The notes: generated by a model not told the origin, from the sequence alone. A DNA stretch of 8,004 bases from Candidatus Desantisbacteria bacterium CG2_30_40_21 (GCA_001873945.1 MNYI01000006.1:1-8004); one strand, 5' to 3'; positions 1 through 6,347 are shown, counted from the first letter of the stretch. Program-made: numbers and translations.

Positions 1-184
1 CAGGCAAAGTAATTCACCACGGAGAACATATAAGTTGATAGGTTGATGAGTTTATAGGTTGATAGGTTTATAGGTTAAAGGAACACAGATTATAAACCTA
101 TAAACCCTTCCCTTTCCAACCCATCAACTATTCAACTTATCAACTTATCAACTTTTTGTGTCTTCGTGTCTTTGTGGTAAATTC
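1..184. repeat. Octamer-built inverted-repeat element, copy A
   Basis: Non-coding element at the left edge; its true left end may lie outside the window. It begins with an AATTCACCACGGAGAACA segment. Six tandem 8-bp units follow at 34-81 (GTTGATAG, GTTGATGA, GTTTATAG, GTTGATAG, GTTTATAG, GTTAAAGG). After a short loop come complementary units: TTATAAAC and CTATAAAC at 90-105, then TTTCCAAC, CCATCAAC, TATTCAAC, TTATCAAC and TTATCAAC at 113-152. It closes with TTTTTGTGTCTTCGTGTC and TTTGTGGTAAATTC. The core is a perfect 12-bp stem, GGTTTATAGGTT (65-76) with AACCTATAAACC (95-106), around an 18-nt loop. The outer arms pair imperfectly. It starts 7 bp beyond the stop codon of the LysM gene, which transcribes into it. 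A directly oriented, clearly homologous copy lies at 7777-7993. No transposase is present. Function is unknown; a non-autonomous mobile element or a 3'-end mRNA structure are both possible. Confidence 0.85.
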
Positions 185-191
185 CTCCCCC

Positions 192-890
192 TTACAACGA
201 ATTCAGCAAAATAATCCCACAGGCTATGCCAAAAGCCAAAAAATGTTTAAGGAGATGAGATTCCTTTTCTGGCTTTTCTGAAAGGCAAGAAACTCCATTA
301 CCTTGTAATAAATCTGTTCCTCCGGTATCCAGCTTTCTTTCCAACTCAGCAATAGAAAGTCGCAATAGCTCTTCTTTTTGTTTCATGCCATGAAACTGCT
401 CAGATAGCTCCATTATCTTCTGGTTATGTTCAGAGAGCAAAATGTTATTAGCAGCCTTCAACCCATCTATTTCTGTTTGTAATAACGCTCTATCTTTTTG
501 CTGCTTTTCTTCCTGAAGTTTTTTTGCTAATTCCTCCTGTTGCAACAACAGTTGTTTAAGTCGTTCTTCTTCTTCATTTTTTTGACTTTTTACCCCATCC
601 CTTTGTTCTTTCAAAAATTTTACAACCCTCTCTACCTCTATGAATGATATAATCAGTTTCTCTCCGGGATATATCCAGTGAGGGTCAGTAAAATCATTGT
701 ATGCCCTGAAGTTTACCCACATATGTGGATTATTGTAATGCTTTTTAGCCAGTTGCCATAAGGTATCACCCTTTTTAATGGTAATAATCTTATAATCTCT
801 ATTCTCAACCAATTCCTTTGGAATAATCTTTGCCTCGCAAATGCCATACATTATAATAAAAAAGATGATGCAGAATATGAATCTATACAT
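192..890 (-). CDS. LysM-domain, coiled-coil envelope protein
   Basis: A 232-residue exported protein, probably a cell-wall-associated scaffold. Residues 1-20 form a signal peptide with a hydrophobic core and a likely cut after CEA. Residues about 33-81 are a LysM domain (ITIKKGDTLWQLAKKHYNNP, then WVNF, then IYPGEKLI), the fold that binds the N-acetylglucosamine of peptidoglycan. Residues about 85-188 are rich in E, K, Q and L with heptad-like spacing, indicating a long coiled coil. Residues 214-230 are hydrophobic (HFLAFGIACGIILL) and may be a C-terminal membrane anchor. The ATG is preceded by GGGGAG at 896-901, five bases upstream, which supports the start. It lies 68 bp behind the nitrilase gene, with no convincing promoter or terminator between, so it may be the last gene of the operon. 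Its 3' end runs into repeat copy A. The LysM call is firm; the biological role is not known. Confidence 0.85.
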   Translation of the reverse strand: MYRFIFCIIFFIIMYGICEAKIIPKELVENRDYKIITIKKGDTLWQLAKKHYNNPHMWVNFRAYNDFTDPHWIYPGEKLIISFIEVERVVKFLKEQRDGVKSQKNEEEERLKQLLLQQEELAKKLQEEKQQKDRALLQTEIDGLKAANNILLSEHNQKIMELSEQFHGMKQKEELLRLSIAELERKLDTGGTDLLQGNGVSCLSEKPEKESHLLKHFLAFGIACGIILLNSL

Positions 891-927
891 TTTGTCTCCC
901 CATAATCTGAATAGTTACAATACGGCT

Positions 928-966
928 TTAGTAAATTATCGGCATTTTCCGCTTTGAGCTAAAGAA
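928..966 (-). other. Candidate +1 frameshift site and displaced C-terminal tail
   Basis: The nitrilase gene ends TTT CTT TAG C. This matches the layout of the RF2 (prfB) recoding site, CUU followed by a stop codon and C, where the CUU-bound tRNA slips +1 onto UUU. Reading on in the +1 frame gives SSKRKMPIIY before a TAA at 928-930. Many family members finish with a basic stretch, a proline and a tyrosine (RRPxxY), which this resembles, though about four residues would be missing relative to a common spacing. Unlike prfB, there is no strong Shine-Dalgarno sequence just upstream of the slip site; CAGG is about ten bases away. A one-base deletion in the T-rich run, either a real mutation or an assembly error, would explain the same pattern and is at least as likely. 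Confidence 0.4.
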
Positions 967-1693
967 ATTTTGCAACCTGATCCAAATCCACATCAACCAT
1001 AAGTACCCCTTCCTCCTCGCCCATCTCATCTATTATTTCACCAGATGGTGAAACAATAAGTGTGTGTCCAAAAAAACTTGATTTTTCATCCTTGCCTACT
1101 CGATTAACACCAATAACATAAATACGATTATCCATTGCCCGAGCCATCAACAGGGTTTTCCAATCTGTCAGTCTTGGATGAGGGAATTCTGCTACGACAA
1201 AAACTATCTTGACTCCAGTAGCGAATAATTCCGTAAACAATTCAGGGAATCGCAAATCATAACAGATTACTACAGAAACTTTGCCCCATTCTGTTTCTAC
1301 GATTATGGTTCTATCTCCTGGTGTTAGATACTTGGGCTCATCAAATGGAGCAAAGAGGTGCATCTTGCGGTATTTGGCTCTGATTCGTCCTGCACGGTCA
1401 AAAATAACAGCCGTATTGTAAATGCTGTTATCACCTTGTTCCAGAATGCTCCCGCCAATCAAAAAACACCCCATCTCACGGCTTTTTTGAGATAACAAGT
1501 GTGTAGTGTGTCCTGGGATTGGTTCTGCAAGCTCTTTTGCCTCGACTAAACAATAGCCGGTGGTAAAAAGCTCAGGCAGGCAGATAATGTCGGGCTTTTT
1601 ATCCATAATACTATCCATAAACTCTATGCTACGGTTAAGGTTAAACTGCACTGCCCCTGGTATTATATCCATCTGAATACAGGCTATTCTCAA
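959..1693 (-). CDS. Nitrilase-superfamily carbon-nitrogen hydrolase
   Basis: A soluble amidohydrolase of the C-N hydrolase family, which cleaves amide or carbamoyl bonds through a Glu-Lys-Cys triad. Counting from the TTG start chosen here (244 residues), the triad is Glu41 (LPELFTTGY), Lys110 (YRKMHLF) and Cys144 (VVICYDLRFPEL). DNRIYVIGVNRVG and GHTLIVSPSGEII are also typical of the family. The substrate cannot be told from sequence; omega-amidase or N-carbamoyl-type activity are options. I prefer the TTG at 1691-1693 over the ATG at 1723. GGAGGTGGG sits just upstream of the TTG, the protein then starts RIACIQMDI as family members do, and the TTG overlaps the truA stop as TTGA. The ATG would add ten non-family residues inside truA. 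The C terminus ends abruptly after DLDQVAKFL, lacking the usual tail; the +1 frame carries a candidate tail (see recoding entry). Confidence 0.88.
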   Translation of the reverse strand: MRIACIQMDIIPGAVQFNLNRSIEFMDSIMDKKPDIICLPELFTTGYCLVEAKELAEPIPGHTTHLLSQKSREMGCFLIGGSILEQGDNSIYNTAVIFDRAGRIRAKYRKMHLFAPFDEPKYLTPGDRTIIVETEWGKVSVVICYDLRFPELFTELFATGVKIVFVVAEFPHPRLTDWKTLLMARAMDNRIYVIGVNRVGKDEKSSFFGHTLIVSPSGEIIDEMGEEEGVLMVDVDLDQVAKFL

Positions 1694-2430
1694 TATCCCA
1701 CCTCCACCAGATAAAGTCCACATGCTGGACGAACCGCTGGACCTATTTTTCTATTTCTTGCCTCAAGCACATCCTTTACCTCGTTTGGTGTTTTTTTGCC
1801 CTTGCCCACATCAATTAATATCCCTACAATGCTTCTTATCATCCCATAAAGAAAGGCATCAGCGATTATATCCATACTGATAAATTCACCTTTTTTTTCT
1901 ATTAATAACAACTTTACTGTGCGAATAGGATTTTCTATGGTTTTTACTCTTGTACAAAATGATGAAAAATCATGTTTGCCAACAAGAAATGCAGCCCCTT
2001 CTATCATTCTGTCTATATCAAGTTGGTGTGGCTGAAAATAGGCATAATTGCGGTAAAAGGGTGAAGGGTGTAGTGAGTTTAATATCAGATATTGATACCT
2101 TCGCCACTTGGCTGAGAATCGGGCATGAAAATTAGATAGCATATCTTGTGCATCATAAACAACAATATCTGGTGGCAGGTTACAGCTTAGTGCCTTTGGA
2201 AAGACAGAACTATCCCATTTTGCATTTGTCTGAAAATTCACCACCTGTCCATAGGCATGTGCCCCAGCATCTATCCGACTGGCAGCAAAAACCCTCACTG
2301 ATTCACAGGTAACTGTCTGGATAGCCTTTTCTAATGCCCCGGACACGGTAATCTTATTAGATTGTTTTTGCCAGCCATAATAGTTTGTGCCATCATATCG
2401 CAAACAAAGCTTAATGTTGCGTTTTACCAT
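1690..2430 (-). CDS. truA: tRNA pseudouridine synthase A
   Basis: Converts uridines at positions 38-40 of the tRNA anticodon arm to pseudouridine, in the cytoplasm. The 246-residue length fits the family. N-terminal RYDGTNYYGWQKQ is the hallmark opening. The catalytic aspartate is Asp54 in SRIDAGAHAYGQVVNF, where the usual motif reads GRTDAGVHA, so Gly and Thr are replaced by Ser and Ile; the Arg-x-Asp pair itself is kept. FHARFSAKWRRYQY, GKHDFSSFC and FLYGMIRSIVGILIDVGKG are further TruA blocks. The ATG lies one base after the TAA of the Memo gene (TAACATG) with little Shine-Dalgarno of its own, so translational coupling is likely. The 3' end overlaps the nitrilase TTG start. Housekeeping gene in a mixed operon. 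Confidence 0.96.
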   Translation of the reverse strand: MVKRNIKLCLRYDGTNYYGWQKQSNKITVSGALEKAIQTVTCESVRVFAASRIDAGAHAYGQVVNFQTNAKWDSSVFPKALSCNLPPDIVVYDAQDMLSNFHARFSAKWRRYQYLILNSLHPSPFYRNYAYFQPHQLDIDRMIEGAAFLVGKHDFSSFCTRVKTIENPIRTVKLLLIEKKGEFISMDIIADAFLYGMIRSIVGILIDVGKGKKTPNEVKDVLEARNRKIGPAVRPACGLYLVEVGY

Positions 2431-2431
2431 G

Positions 2432-3253
2432 TTATGTTACCACAATCCCAGCATATCCCACTACATAGTTATAATCATGGGTTACATCCCATGAAGTAGC
2501 ATACTTGATTAATTCAGCACTTTTAGCACCAAGCTGTTTGGTTGCAGTCAACATGGCAACCGCTGGGGCATAACCACACATGGTAATATTTAATCCTTCT
2601 ACCTGCCTGATTAATTCCTCCTCATTCAATTCAAGGATAGCATCTATAGCTAATTGGTCGTGATATTTCAGGTATTTTTCCAGACTATTTTCATCAAGCT
2701 GCCCCTCATGGCTCATATCCGAGCTGGCAATAATTGTTATCTTTTTTTGTGACAGCTTGATACAATTGGCAATCTCCACACCTATTTCCTTGTACACAGA
2801 TGGATGGCTATGTCCCATACATAGGGGAATTATCTGAAAATTCTCAAATAAAACCTGCAAAAATGGAAGCTGCACCTCAATGCTATGTTCATATAAATGG
2901 GCAACATGGTCTATCTGAATATATTTGCTTGCAAAGGATAGCTTATTGGCTAATTCAAAGTCTATCGGGACATCACCAAGAGGGGTTTGCCATATTCTGC
3001 TATTCATGATGGAAAATGGCTTACCCTGCCCGGTATGGTTTGGACAAAGGATAATAAAAGTTTCCGAGGGCAAGATAGATGAATAAACTGCTCCTGCCAC
3101 CCCTCCAGAATACATATACCCAGCATGGGGGACTATCAAACCAAGGGCATCTCTTTTAATCATTTCTTTTTTGAGATAGCCGTTAACCTCTCCCCTGAGA
3201 TGATCTGGTTGAGCCGGATAAAACGAGCCTGCTCTTACTGGTTTTCTAATCAT
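2432..3253 (-). CDS. amrB: Memo-family protein (AmmeMemoRadiSam system protein B)
   Basis: A 273-residue Memo-like protein of the LigB/extradiol-dioxygenase-like fold. It opens with RKPVRAGSFYPA and contains PHAGYMYSGGVAGAVY (42-57), PNHTG (71-75), YEHSIEVQLPFLQ (121-133), ASSDMSHE (176-183) and CGYAPAVAML (226-235). His43, His73 and Cys226 correspond to the metal-ligand residues I recall for human MEMO1 (His49, His81, Cys244), so metal binding is likely. No reaction is established for bacterial members. The name comes from frequent co-occurrence with AMMECR1 and a radical SAM protein; neither is in this window. It sits 34 bp behind dxs with a strong GGAGGG at 3264-3269, ten bases from the ATG. 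Its place in an isoprenoid operon is the main clue to function. Family assignment is strong; function is open. Confidence 0.93.
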   Translation of the reverse strand: MIRKPVRAGSFYPAQPDHLRGEVNGYLKKEMIKRDALGLIVPHAGYMYSGGVAGAVYSSILPSETFIILCPNHTGQGKPFSIMNSRIWQTPLGDVPIDFELANKLSFASKYIQIDHVAHLYEHSIEVQLPFLQVLFENFQIIPLCMGHSHPSVYKEIGVEIANCIKLSQKKITIIASSDMSHEGQLDENSLEKYLKYHDQLAIDAILELNEEELIRQVEGLNITMCGYAPAVAMLTATKQLGAKSAELIKYATSWDVTHDYNYVVGYAGIVVT

Positions 3254-3287
3254 GATTAGTCATCCCTCCTCATAATATTCAAGTAAG

Positions 3288-5156
3288 CTATCTCCCCATA
3301 TTTTCCCTGATCCCCTCAACAACACCATCCACATCCAACCCATATTTTTTCAACAAAAGACTTGTTTTTCCATGTTCAACAAATGAGTCCGGCAAACCAA
3401 GACTCGTTATCCCTGCCTTTATCCGGTATTTGTTAAGCAATTCGCAAACCGCACTGCCAAATCCGCCGGCAAGTACATGTTCCTCCAGAGTAATTATCCT
3501 GCCGGTTTTTTCTGCTACCCTCAGGATGGTTTCTGTGTCAAGAGGCTTGATAAAACGGGCATTAATTACACCAAGGCTGAATTCCCCATCAAGTCTCAAT
3601 GCTGCCTCAATAGCAATCCAGGTCATACTGCCACAAGCTATGATATAGGCATCCATACCATCCCTGATTACCTCAGCCCTACCCATTTCAACTATTGTAT
3701 TTTCCCCATTCTTCACAGGAGAGGGGGGGGCAACGACCTTACCCCTTGGGTATCGAATAGCAAAGGGGGAGTTGGAGTTTATTCCCAGTGCAAGCATTTC
3801 TTTAAGTTCTGCTGCATCCTTTGGGGCGCATAGGGTAATATTTGGCATGTGTCTGAGGTAAGCAATGTCAAACACACCATGATGTGTTGCCCCATCCTCA
3901 CCTACCAATCCAGCACGATCCAGACAAAATACAACAGGCAGGTTTGGCAAACAAACATCATGTAATATTTGATCATAGGCTCTTTGTAGAAATGTAGAAT
4001 AGATAGCCACCACAGGTTTTAAGCCACTTGCTGCCATCCCACCAGCCATGGTAACGGCATGTTCCTCAGCAATTCCGACATCAAACAGTCGTTTGGAAAA
4101 CATTTCCTTGAATTCCCCTAACCCTGTCCCATCTTCCATGGCTGCCGTAATAGCCACTATCTTTGGATTGGATGCAGCTAATTCAACCAAAGCGTTGCCA
4201 AATACCTCAGAGAAGGTAATTCCTTGACCCTTTTGAGATTGTCCGGTAGTAACATCAAATGGACCCAGCCCATGAAACATATCTGGATGTTTTTCAGCAG
4301 GTTCATAGCCATACCCTTTTTTTGTGATAACATGAAGCAGGATAGGACCCTTCAGCTTTCGTACACTTTTTAATGTTTCTATAAGCAATGGAAGATTGTG
4401 TCCATCCACTGGTCCAATATATCGTAGCCCAAGATATTCAAACAATACCCCATGGACCAAAACATTTTTTATCCCTTCTTCAACCCTTTGAGCCAGATCA
4501 ACCACAGTATTCCCAATCCTTGGAACCTTAGACAAAAGCTCCTGAACATCCTTTCTGAATCGGTTATATATTGGTGCAGTGAGAATCTTGTTCAGGTATT
4601 TGGCAAGTGCGCCCACTGTGGGTGAAATAGACATTTCATTGCTGTTAAGGATGATCAATATGTCTTTGCCCAAATATCCTGCATGGTTTAATGCCTCAAA
4701 GGCTAATCCGCCAGATATTGACCCATCTCCAATGATTGCTACTATTTTATGGGACTCTTTTGCCATATCCCGTGCAATAGCCATGCCCAGAGCCGCAGAG
4801 ATAGATGTCGAGGCATGTCCTGTGGTAAAGGCATCATAAGGGCTTTCTTCTATTTTGGGAAATCCGGCTATACCTTGAATCGTTCGCAGAGAGCCAAATG
4901 CATCCTTTCTTCCGGTAAGTATCTTATGGGCATATGCCTGATGTCCTACATCCCAGATGATCTTATCCTGTGGGGCATTAAAAATGTAATGTATTGCAAC
5001 GGTTAATTCTACCACACCAAGGCTGGAGGCAAGATGCCCTCCATTTGTAGATACCGTGTTAATGATTAATTCCCGTATCTCTGTCAGCAGTTGTTTTAAT
5101 TCAGGTATGGTTAGTGTTTTTAAGTCATCTGGTGAGATTATTTTTTTTAGAATCAT
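3288..5156 (-). CDS. dxs: 1-deoxy-D-xylulose-5-phosphate synthase
   Basis: First enzyme of the MEP pathway: condenses pyruvate and glyceraldehyde 3-phosphate, using thiamine diphosphate and Mg2+, to give DXP for isoprenoids, thiamine and pyridoxal. The 622 residues make a full-length protein. The N-terminal domain has GGHLASSLGVVELTVAIHY (39-57), DVGHQAYAHKILTGR (69-83), FTTGHAST (110-117) and the diphosphate/Mg2+ motif GDGS (143-146) with Asn173 in NSNEMSISPTVGAL; the usual spelling is NDN, so one position is Ser. The pyrimidine domain has the catalytic glutamate Glu364 (GIAEEHAVTMAGG) and DRAGLVGEDGATHHGVFD (413-430). The transketolase C-terminal domain follows. The ATG is two bases after the ispA stop, with AGAGG in the ispA 3' end as ribosome-binding site. 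A run of eight C (coding strand; 3723-3730) encodes part of APPSP near residue 477; the frame is intact. Confidence 0.98.
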   Translation of the reverse strand: MILKKIISPDDLKTLTIPELKQLLTEIRELIINTVSTNGGHLASSLGVVELTVAIHYIFNAPQDKIIWDVGHQAYAHKILTGRKDAFGSLRTIQGIAGFPKIEESPYDAFTTGHASTSISAALGMAIARDMAKESHKIVAIIGDGSISGGLAFEALNHAGYLGKDILIILNSNEMSISPTVGALAKYLNKILTAPIYNRFRKDVQELLSKVPRIGNTVVDLAQRVEEGIKNVLVHGVLFEYLGLRYIGPVDGHNLPLLIETLKSVRKLKGPILLHVITKKGYGYEPAEKHPDMFHGLGPFDVTTGQSQKGQGITFSEVFGNALVELAASNPKIVAITAAMEDGTGLGEFKEMFSKRLFDVGIAEEHAVTMAGGMAASGLKPVVAIYSTFLQRAYDQILHDVCLPNLPVVFCLDRAGLVGEDGATHHGVFDIAYLRHMPNITLCAPKDAAELKEMLALGINSNSPFAIRYPRGKVVAPPSPVKNGENTIVEMGRAEVIRDGMDAYIIACGSMTWIAIEAALRLDGEFSLGVINARFIKPLDTETILRVAEKTGRIITLEEHVLAGGFGSAVCELLNKYRIKAGITSLGLPDSFVEHGKTSLLLKKYGLDVDGVVEGIRENMGR

Positions 5157-5158
5157 CT

Positions 5159-6025
5159 TTAATAGCCTCTATTCCCAATAAGCTCAGTAAGTTGATATAA
5201 TGGGGTGTTTTTTCCCCAAAATTCATCCAGCAAAATTGTTGCCTTTGTGACTAATCGAGATGCCCGTTGTTTTGATTCTGCAATACCATAGACAGCAGGA
5301 TAGGTGAGTTTGGATTGTTCAATGTCACTATTTCTCATTTTCCCTTTTTCTCCTTCAATTTCTATAATATCATCTACTATCTGGAATGCAAGCCCTATCA
5401 ACTCGCCATATTTAGTCAGGGCATCCAATTCTTTTTCCCCACCTCCACCGAGGATACAGCCTGCCTTTACAGAGGCACATATCAGGGCACCTGTTTTGTG
5501 GGTATGAATATATTGAAGAACAGGTGCATCTGGCAATTTGTTTTCACTCAACATATCTACCACCTGTCCGCCAATCATGCCAAAGGTACTAATAGCATAA
5601 GATATTTCTTCTAATATCTTGTTGTTCTGCTCTGGATTTTTTCCCTTGGAGAACAAATAAAAGGCATGTGTAAGCAATGCATCCCCAGTCAGAATGGCTA
5701 TAGCTTCACCATATTTTTTATGGCAGGAAGGTTTTCCCCGACGGAAATCATCATTATCCATAGCAGGAAGGTCGTCATGAATCAAGGAATAGGCATGTAT
5801 TAATTCAATGGCACAGGCAACCATTAAAGCATCCTCTTTTTTACCCCCCACAGTCTCACATGCAGCCAGACAAAGGATGGGTCTAATGCGTTTCCCGCCA
5901 TTAATAGCACTGTATCTCATTGCCTTATGGATAATATCCGGGTACTCATCCTCTGGCGGAAGGTATTTATCTAAGTTATCATCTATTCGTTTAGCATTTG
6001 TCTTAAGGTATTTTAATATGTCCAT
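5159..6025 (-). CDS. ispA: Farnesyl diphosphate synthase-type polyprenyl synthetase
   Basis: Head-to-tail condensation of isopentenyl diphosphate with DMAPP/GPP, giving FPP, the precursor of undecaprenyl phosphate and quinone tails. The 288 residues are typical for bacterial FPPS. INGGKRIRPIL (41-51) binds IPP. The first aspartate-rich motif is HDDLPAMDNDDFRRGKPS (83-100), with the two-residue insertion of type II bacterial enzymes and Tyr79 five positions before it, as in E. coli IspA; this favours C15 product. The second motif is FQIVDDIIE (214-222), with Glu in place of the last Asp of DDxxD. KLTYPAVYG (239-247) closes the active site. A GGPP synthase cannot be excluded. The ATG is 12 bp past the xseB stop, with AAGGGGA as ribosome-binding site overlapping that stop codon. 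It supplies the step downstream of dxs, the next gene. Confidence 0.95.
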   Translation of the reverse strand: MDILKYLKTNAKRIDDNLDKYLPPEDEYPDIIHKAMRYSAINGGKRIRPILCLAACETVGGKKEDALMVACAIELIHAYSLIHDDLPAMDNDDFRRGKPSCHKKYGEAIAILTGDALLTHAFYLFSKGKNPEQNNKILEEISYAISTFGMIGGQVVDMLSENKLPDAPVLQYIHTHKTGALICASVKAGCILGGGGEKELDALTKYGELIGLAFQIVDDIIEIEGEKGKMRNSDIEQSKLTYPAVYGIAESKQRASRLVTKATILLDEFWGKNTPLYQLTELIGNRGY

Positions 6026-6037
6026 GTTTTTGTCCCC

Positions 6038-6253
6038 TTACTCTACACAAAATGGTTGAGTTGTTAGCTCTCCATCCTTGCCTTTGGTTAGTATCTCTAT
6101 TTTTGATCGAGCTGCCTCAAGTTTTTTTGAGCAGAGATTGGAGAGTTTCATTCCTTTTTCAAACAGTCCCAAGGCATCATCAAGGGGAATGTTGCCACCC
6201 TCCATCTTTCGAACAATTTCTTCAAGCTCCTGCAATGATTCTTCAAACTTCAT
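6038..6253 (-). CDS. xseB: Exodeoxyribonuclease VII small subunit
   Basis: Small subunit of exonuclease VII, a bidirectional single-strand DNA exonuclease in which several XseB chains coat one XseA. The 71 residues match the family: FEESLQELEEIVRKMEGGNI, then PLDDALGLFEKGMKLSNLC and KKLEAARSKIEIL, a two-helix hairpin, ending in a short polar tail. The ATG has GAGGGG at 6260-6265, six bases upstream, and a clear promoter just before it. This is the first gene of the minus-strand operon; ispA follows after 12 bp, as in many bacteria. The large-subunit gene xseA, often directly upstream, is not in the window: the space is taken by divergent cbiB. Confidence 0.95.
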   Translation of the reverse strand: MKFEESLQELEEIVRKMEGGNIPLDDALGLFEKGMKLSNLCSKKLEAARSKIEILTKGKDGELTTQPFCVE

Positions 6254-6274
6254 CTGGCACCCCTCTTCTTTAGA

Positions 6275-6303
6275 AGTATAGCATAAACAAAAAGAAAATG
6301 CAA
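6275..6303 (-). promoter_or_regulatory. Sigma70-type promoter of the xseB-ispA-dxs operon
   Basis: On the minus strand, TTGCAT (6303-6298) and TATACT (6280-6275) are separated by exactly 17 bp. TGC directly before the -10 box makes it an extended -10 (TGnTATACT). The predicted start of transcription is near 6268, giving a leader of about 15 nt that contains the xseB ribosome-binding site. The match to consensus is good and the position is right. Confidence 0.75.
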
Positions 6304-6315
6304 GAAATTACTTGC
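6300..6315. promoter_or_regulatory. Palindrome spanning both -35 boxes, possible operator
   Basis: GCAAGAAATTACTTGC is a 16-bp palindrome with one mismatched pair: arms GCAAG and CTTGC are perfect and the AATT centre is symmetric. It overlaps the -35 boxes of both divergent promoters, so a dimeric regulator bound here would affect xseB-operon and cbiB transcription together. It could also arise simply because two TTGC-type -35 boxes face away from each other. No regulator can be named. Confidence 0.35.
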
Positions 6316-6340
6316 CTTTACCGTCATTTTATGGTATTCT
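6312..6340 (+). promoter_or_regulatory. Sigma70-type promoter of cbiB, probably leaderless
   Basis: TTGCCT (6312-6317) and TATTCT (6335-6340) are 17 bp apart, and TGG before the -10 box makes it extended. Transcription should start around 6346-6348, at or next to the cbiB ATG at 6348. No Shine-Dalgarno sequence precedes that ATG, which agrees with a leaderless or nearly leaderless mRNA. Confidence 0.6.
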
Positions 6341-6347
6341 TTATTAT

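Noticed and set aside
34..152. CRISPR array
   Set aside because: The repeated units are 8 bp, adjacent and without spacers, and the two arms are complementary; no cas genes are present.
113..157. DnaA boxes or iterons of a replication origin (TTATCAAC repeats)
   Set aside because: TTATCAACT differs from the DnaA box TTATNCACA at key positions, the units change into other octamers, and there is no dnaA, rep gene or AT-rich unwinding region beside them.
940..951. Intrinsic terminator between the nitrilase and LysM genes (CGGCATTTTCCG)
   Set aside because: The stem is only about three base pairs and no T-run follows on the minus strand.
3246..3263. Five-codon leader ORF (MTNHD) overlapping the Memo start
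   Set aside because: Its ATG directly abuts the GGAGGG, too close for initiation; probably chance.
3430..5006. Plus-strand open frames inside dxs
   Set aside because: They are antisense to a full-length, highly conserved dxs and show no family motifs or ribosome-binding sites.
6312..6347. Upstream TTG start for cbiB
   Set aside because: It lies on the -35 box of the best promoter, has no ribosome-binding site, and adds residues not typical of CbiB; ATG 6348 gives the expected N terminus.
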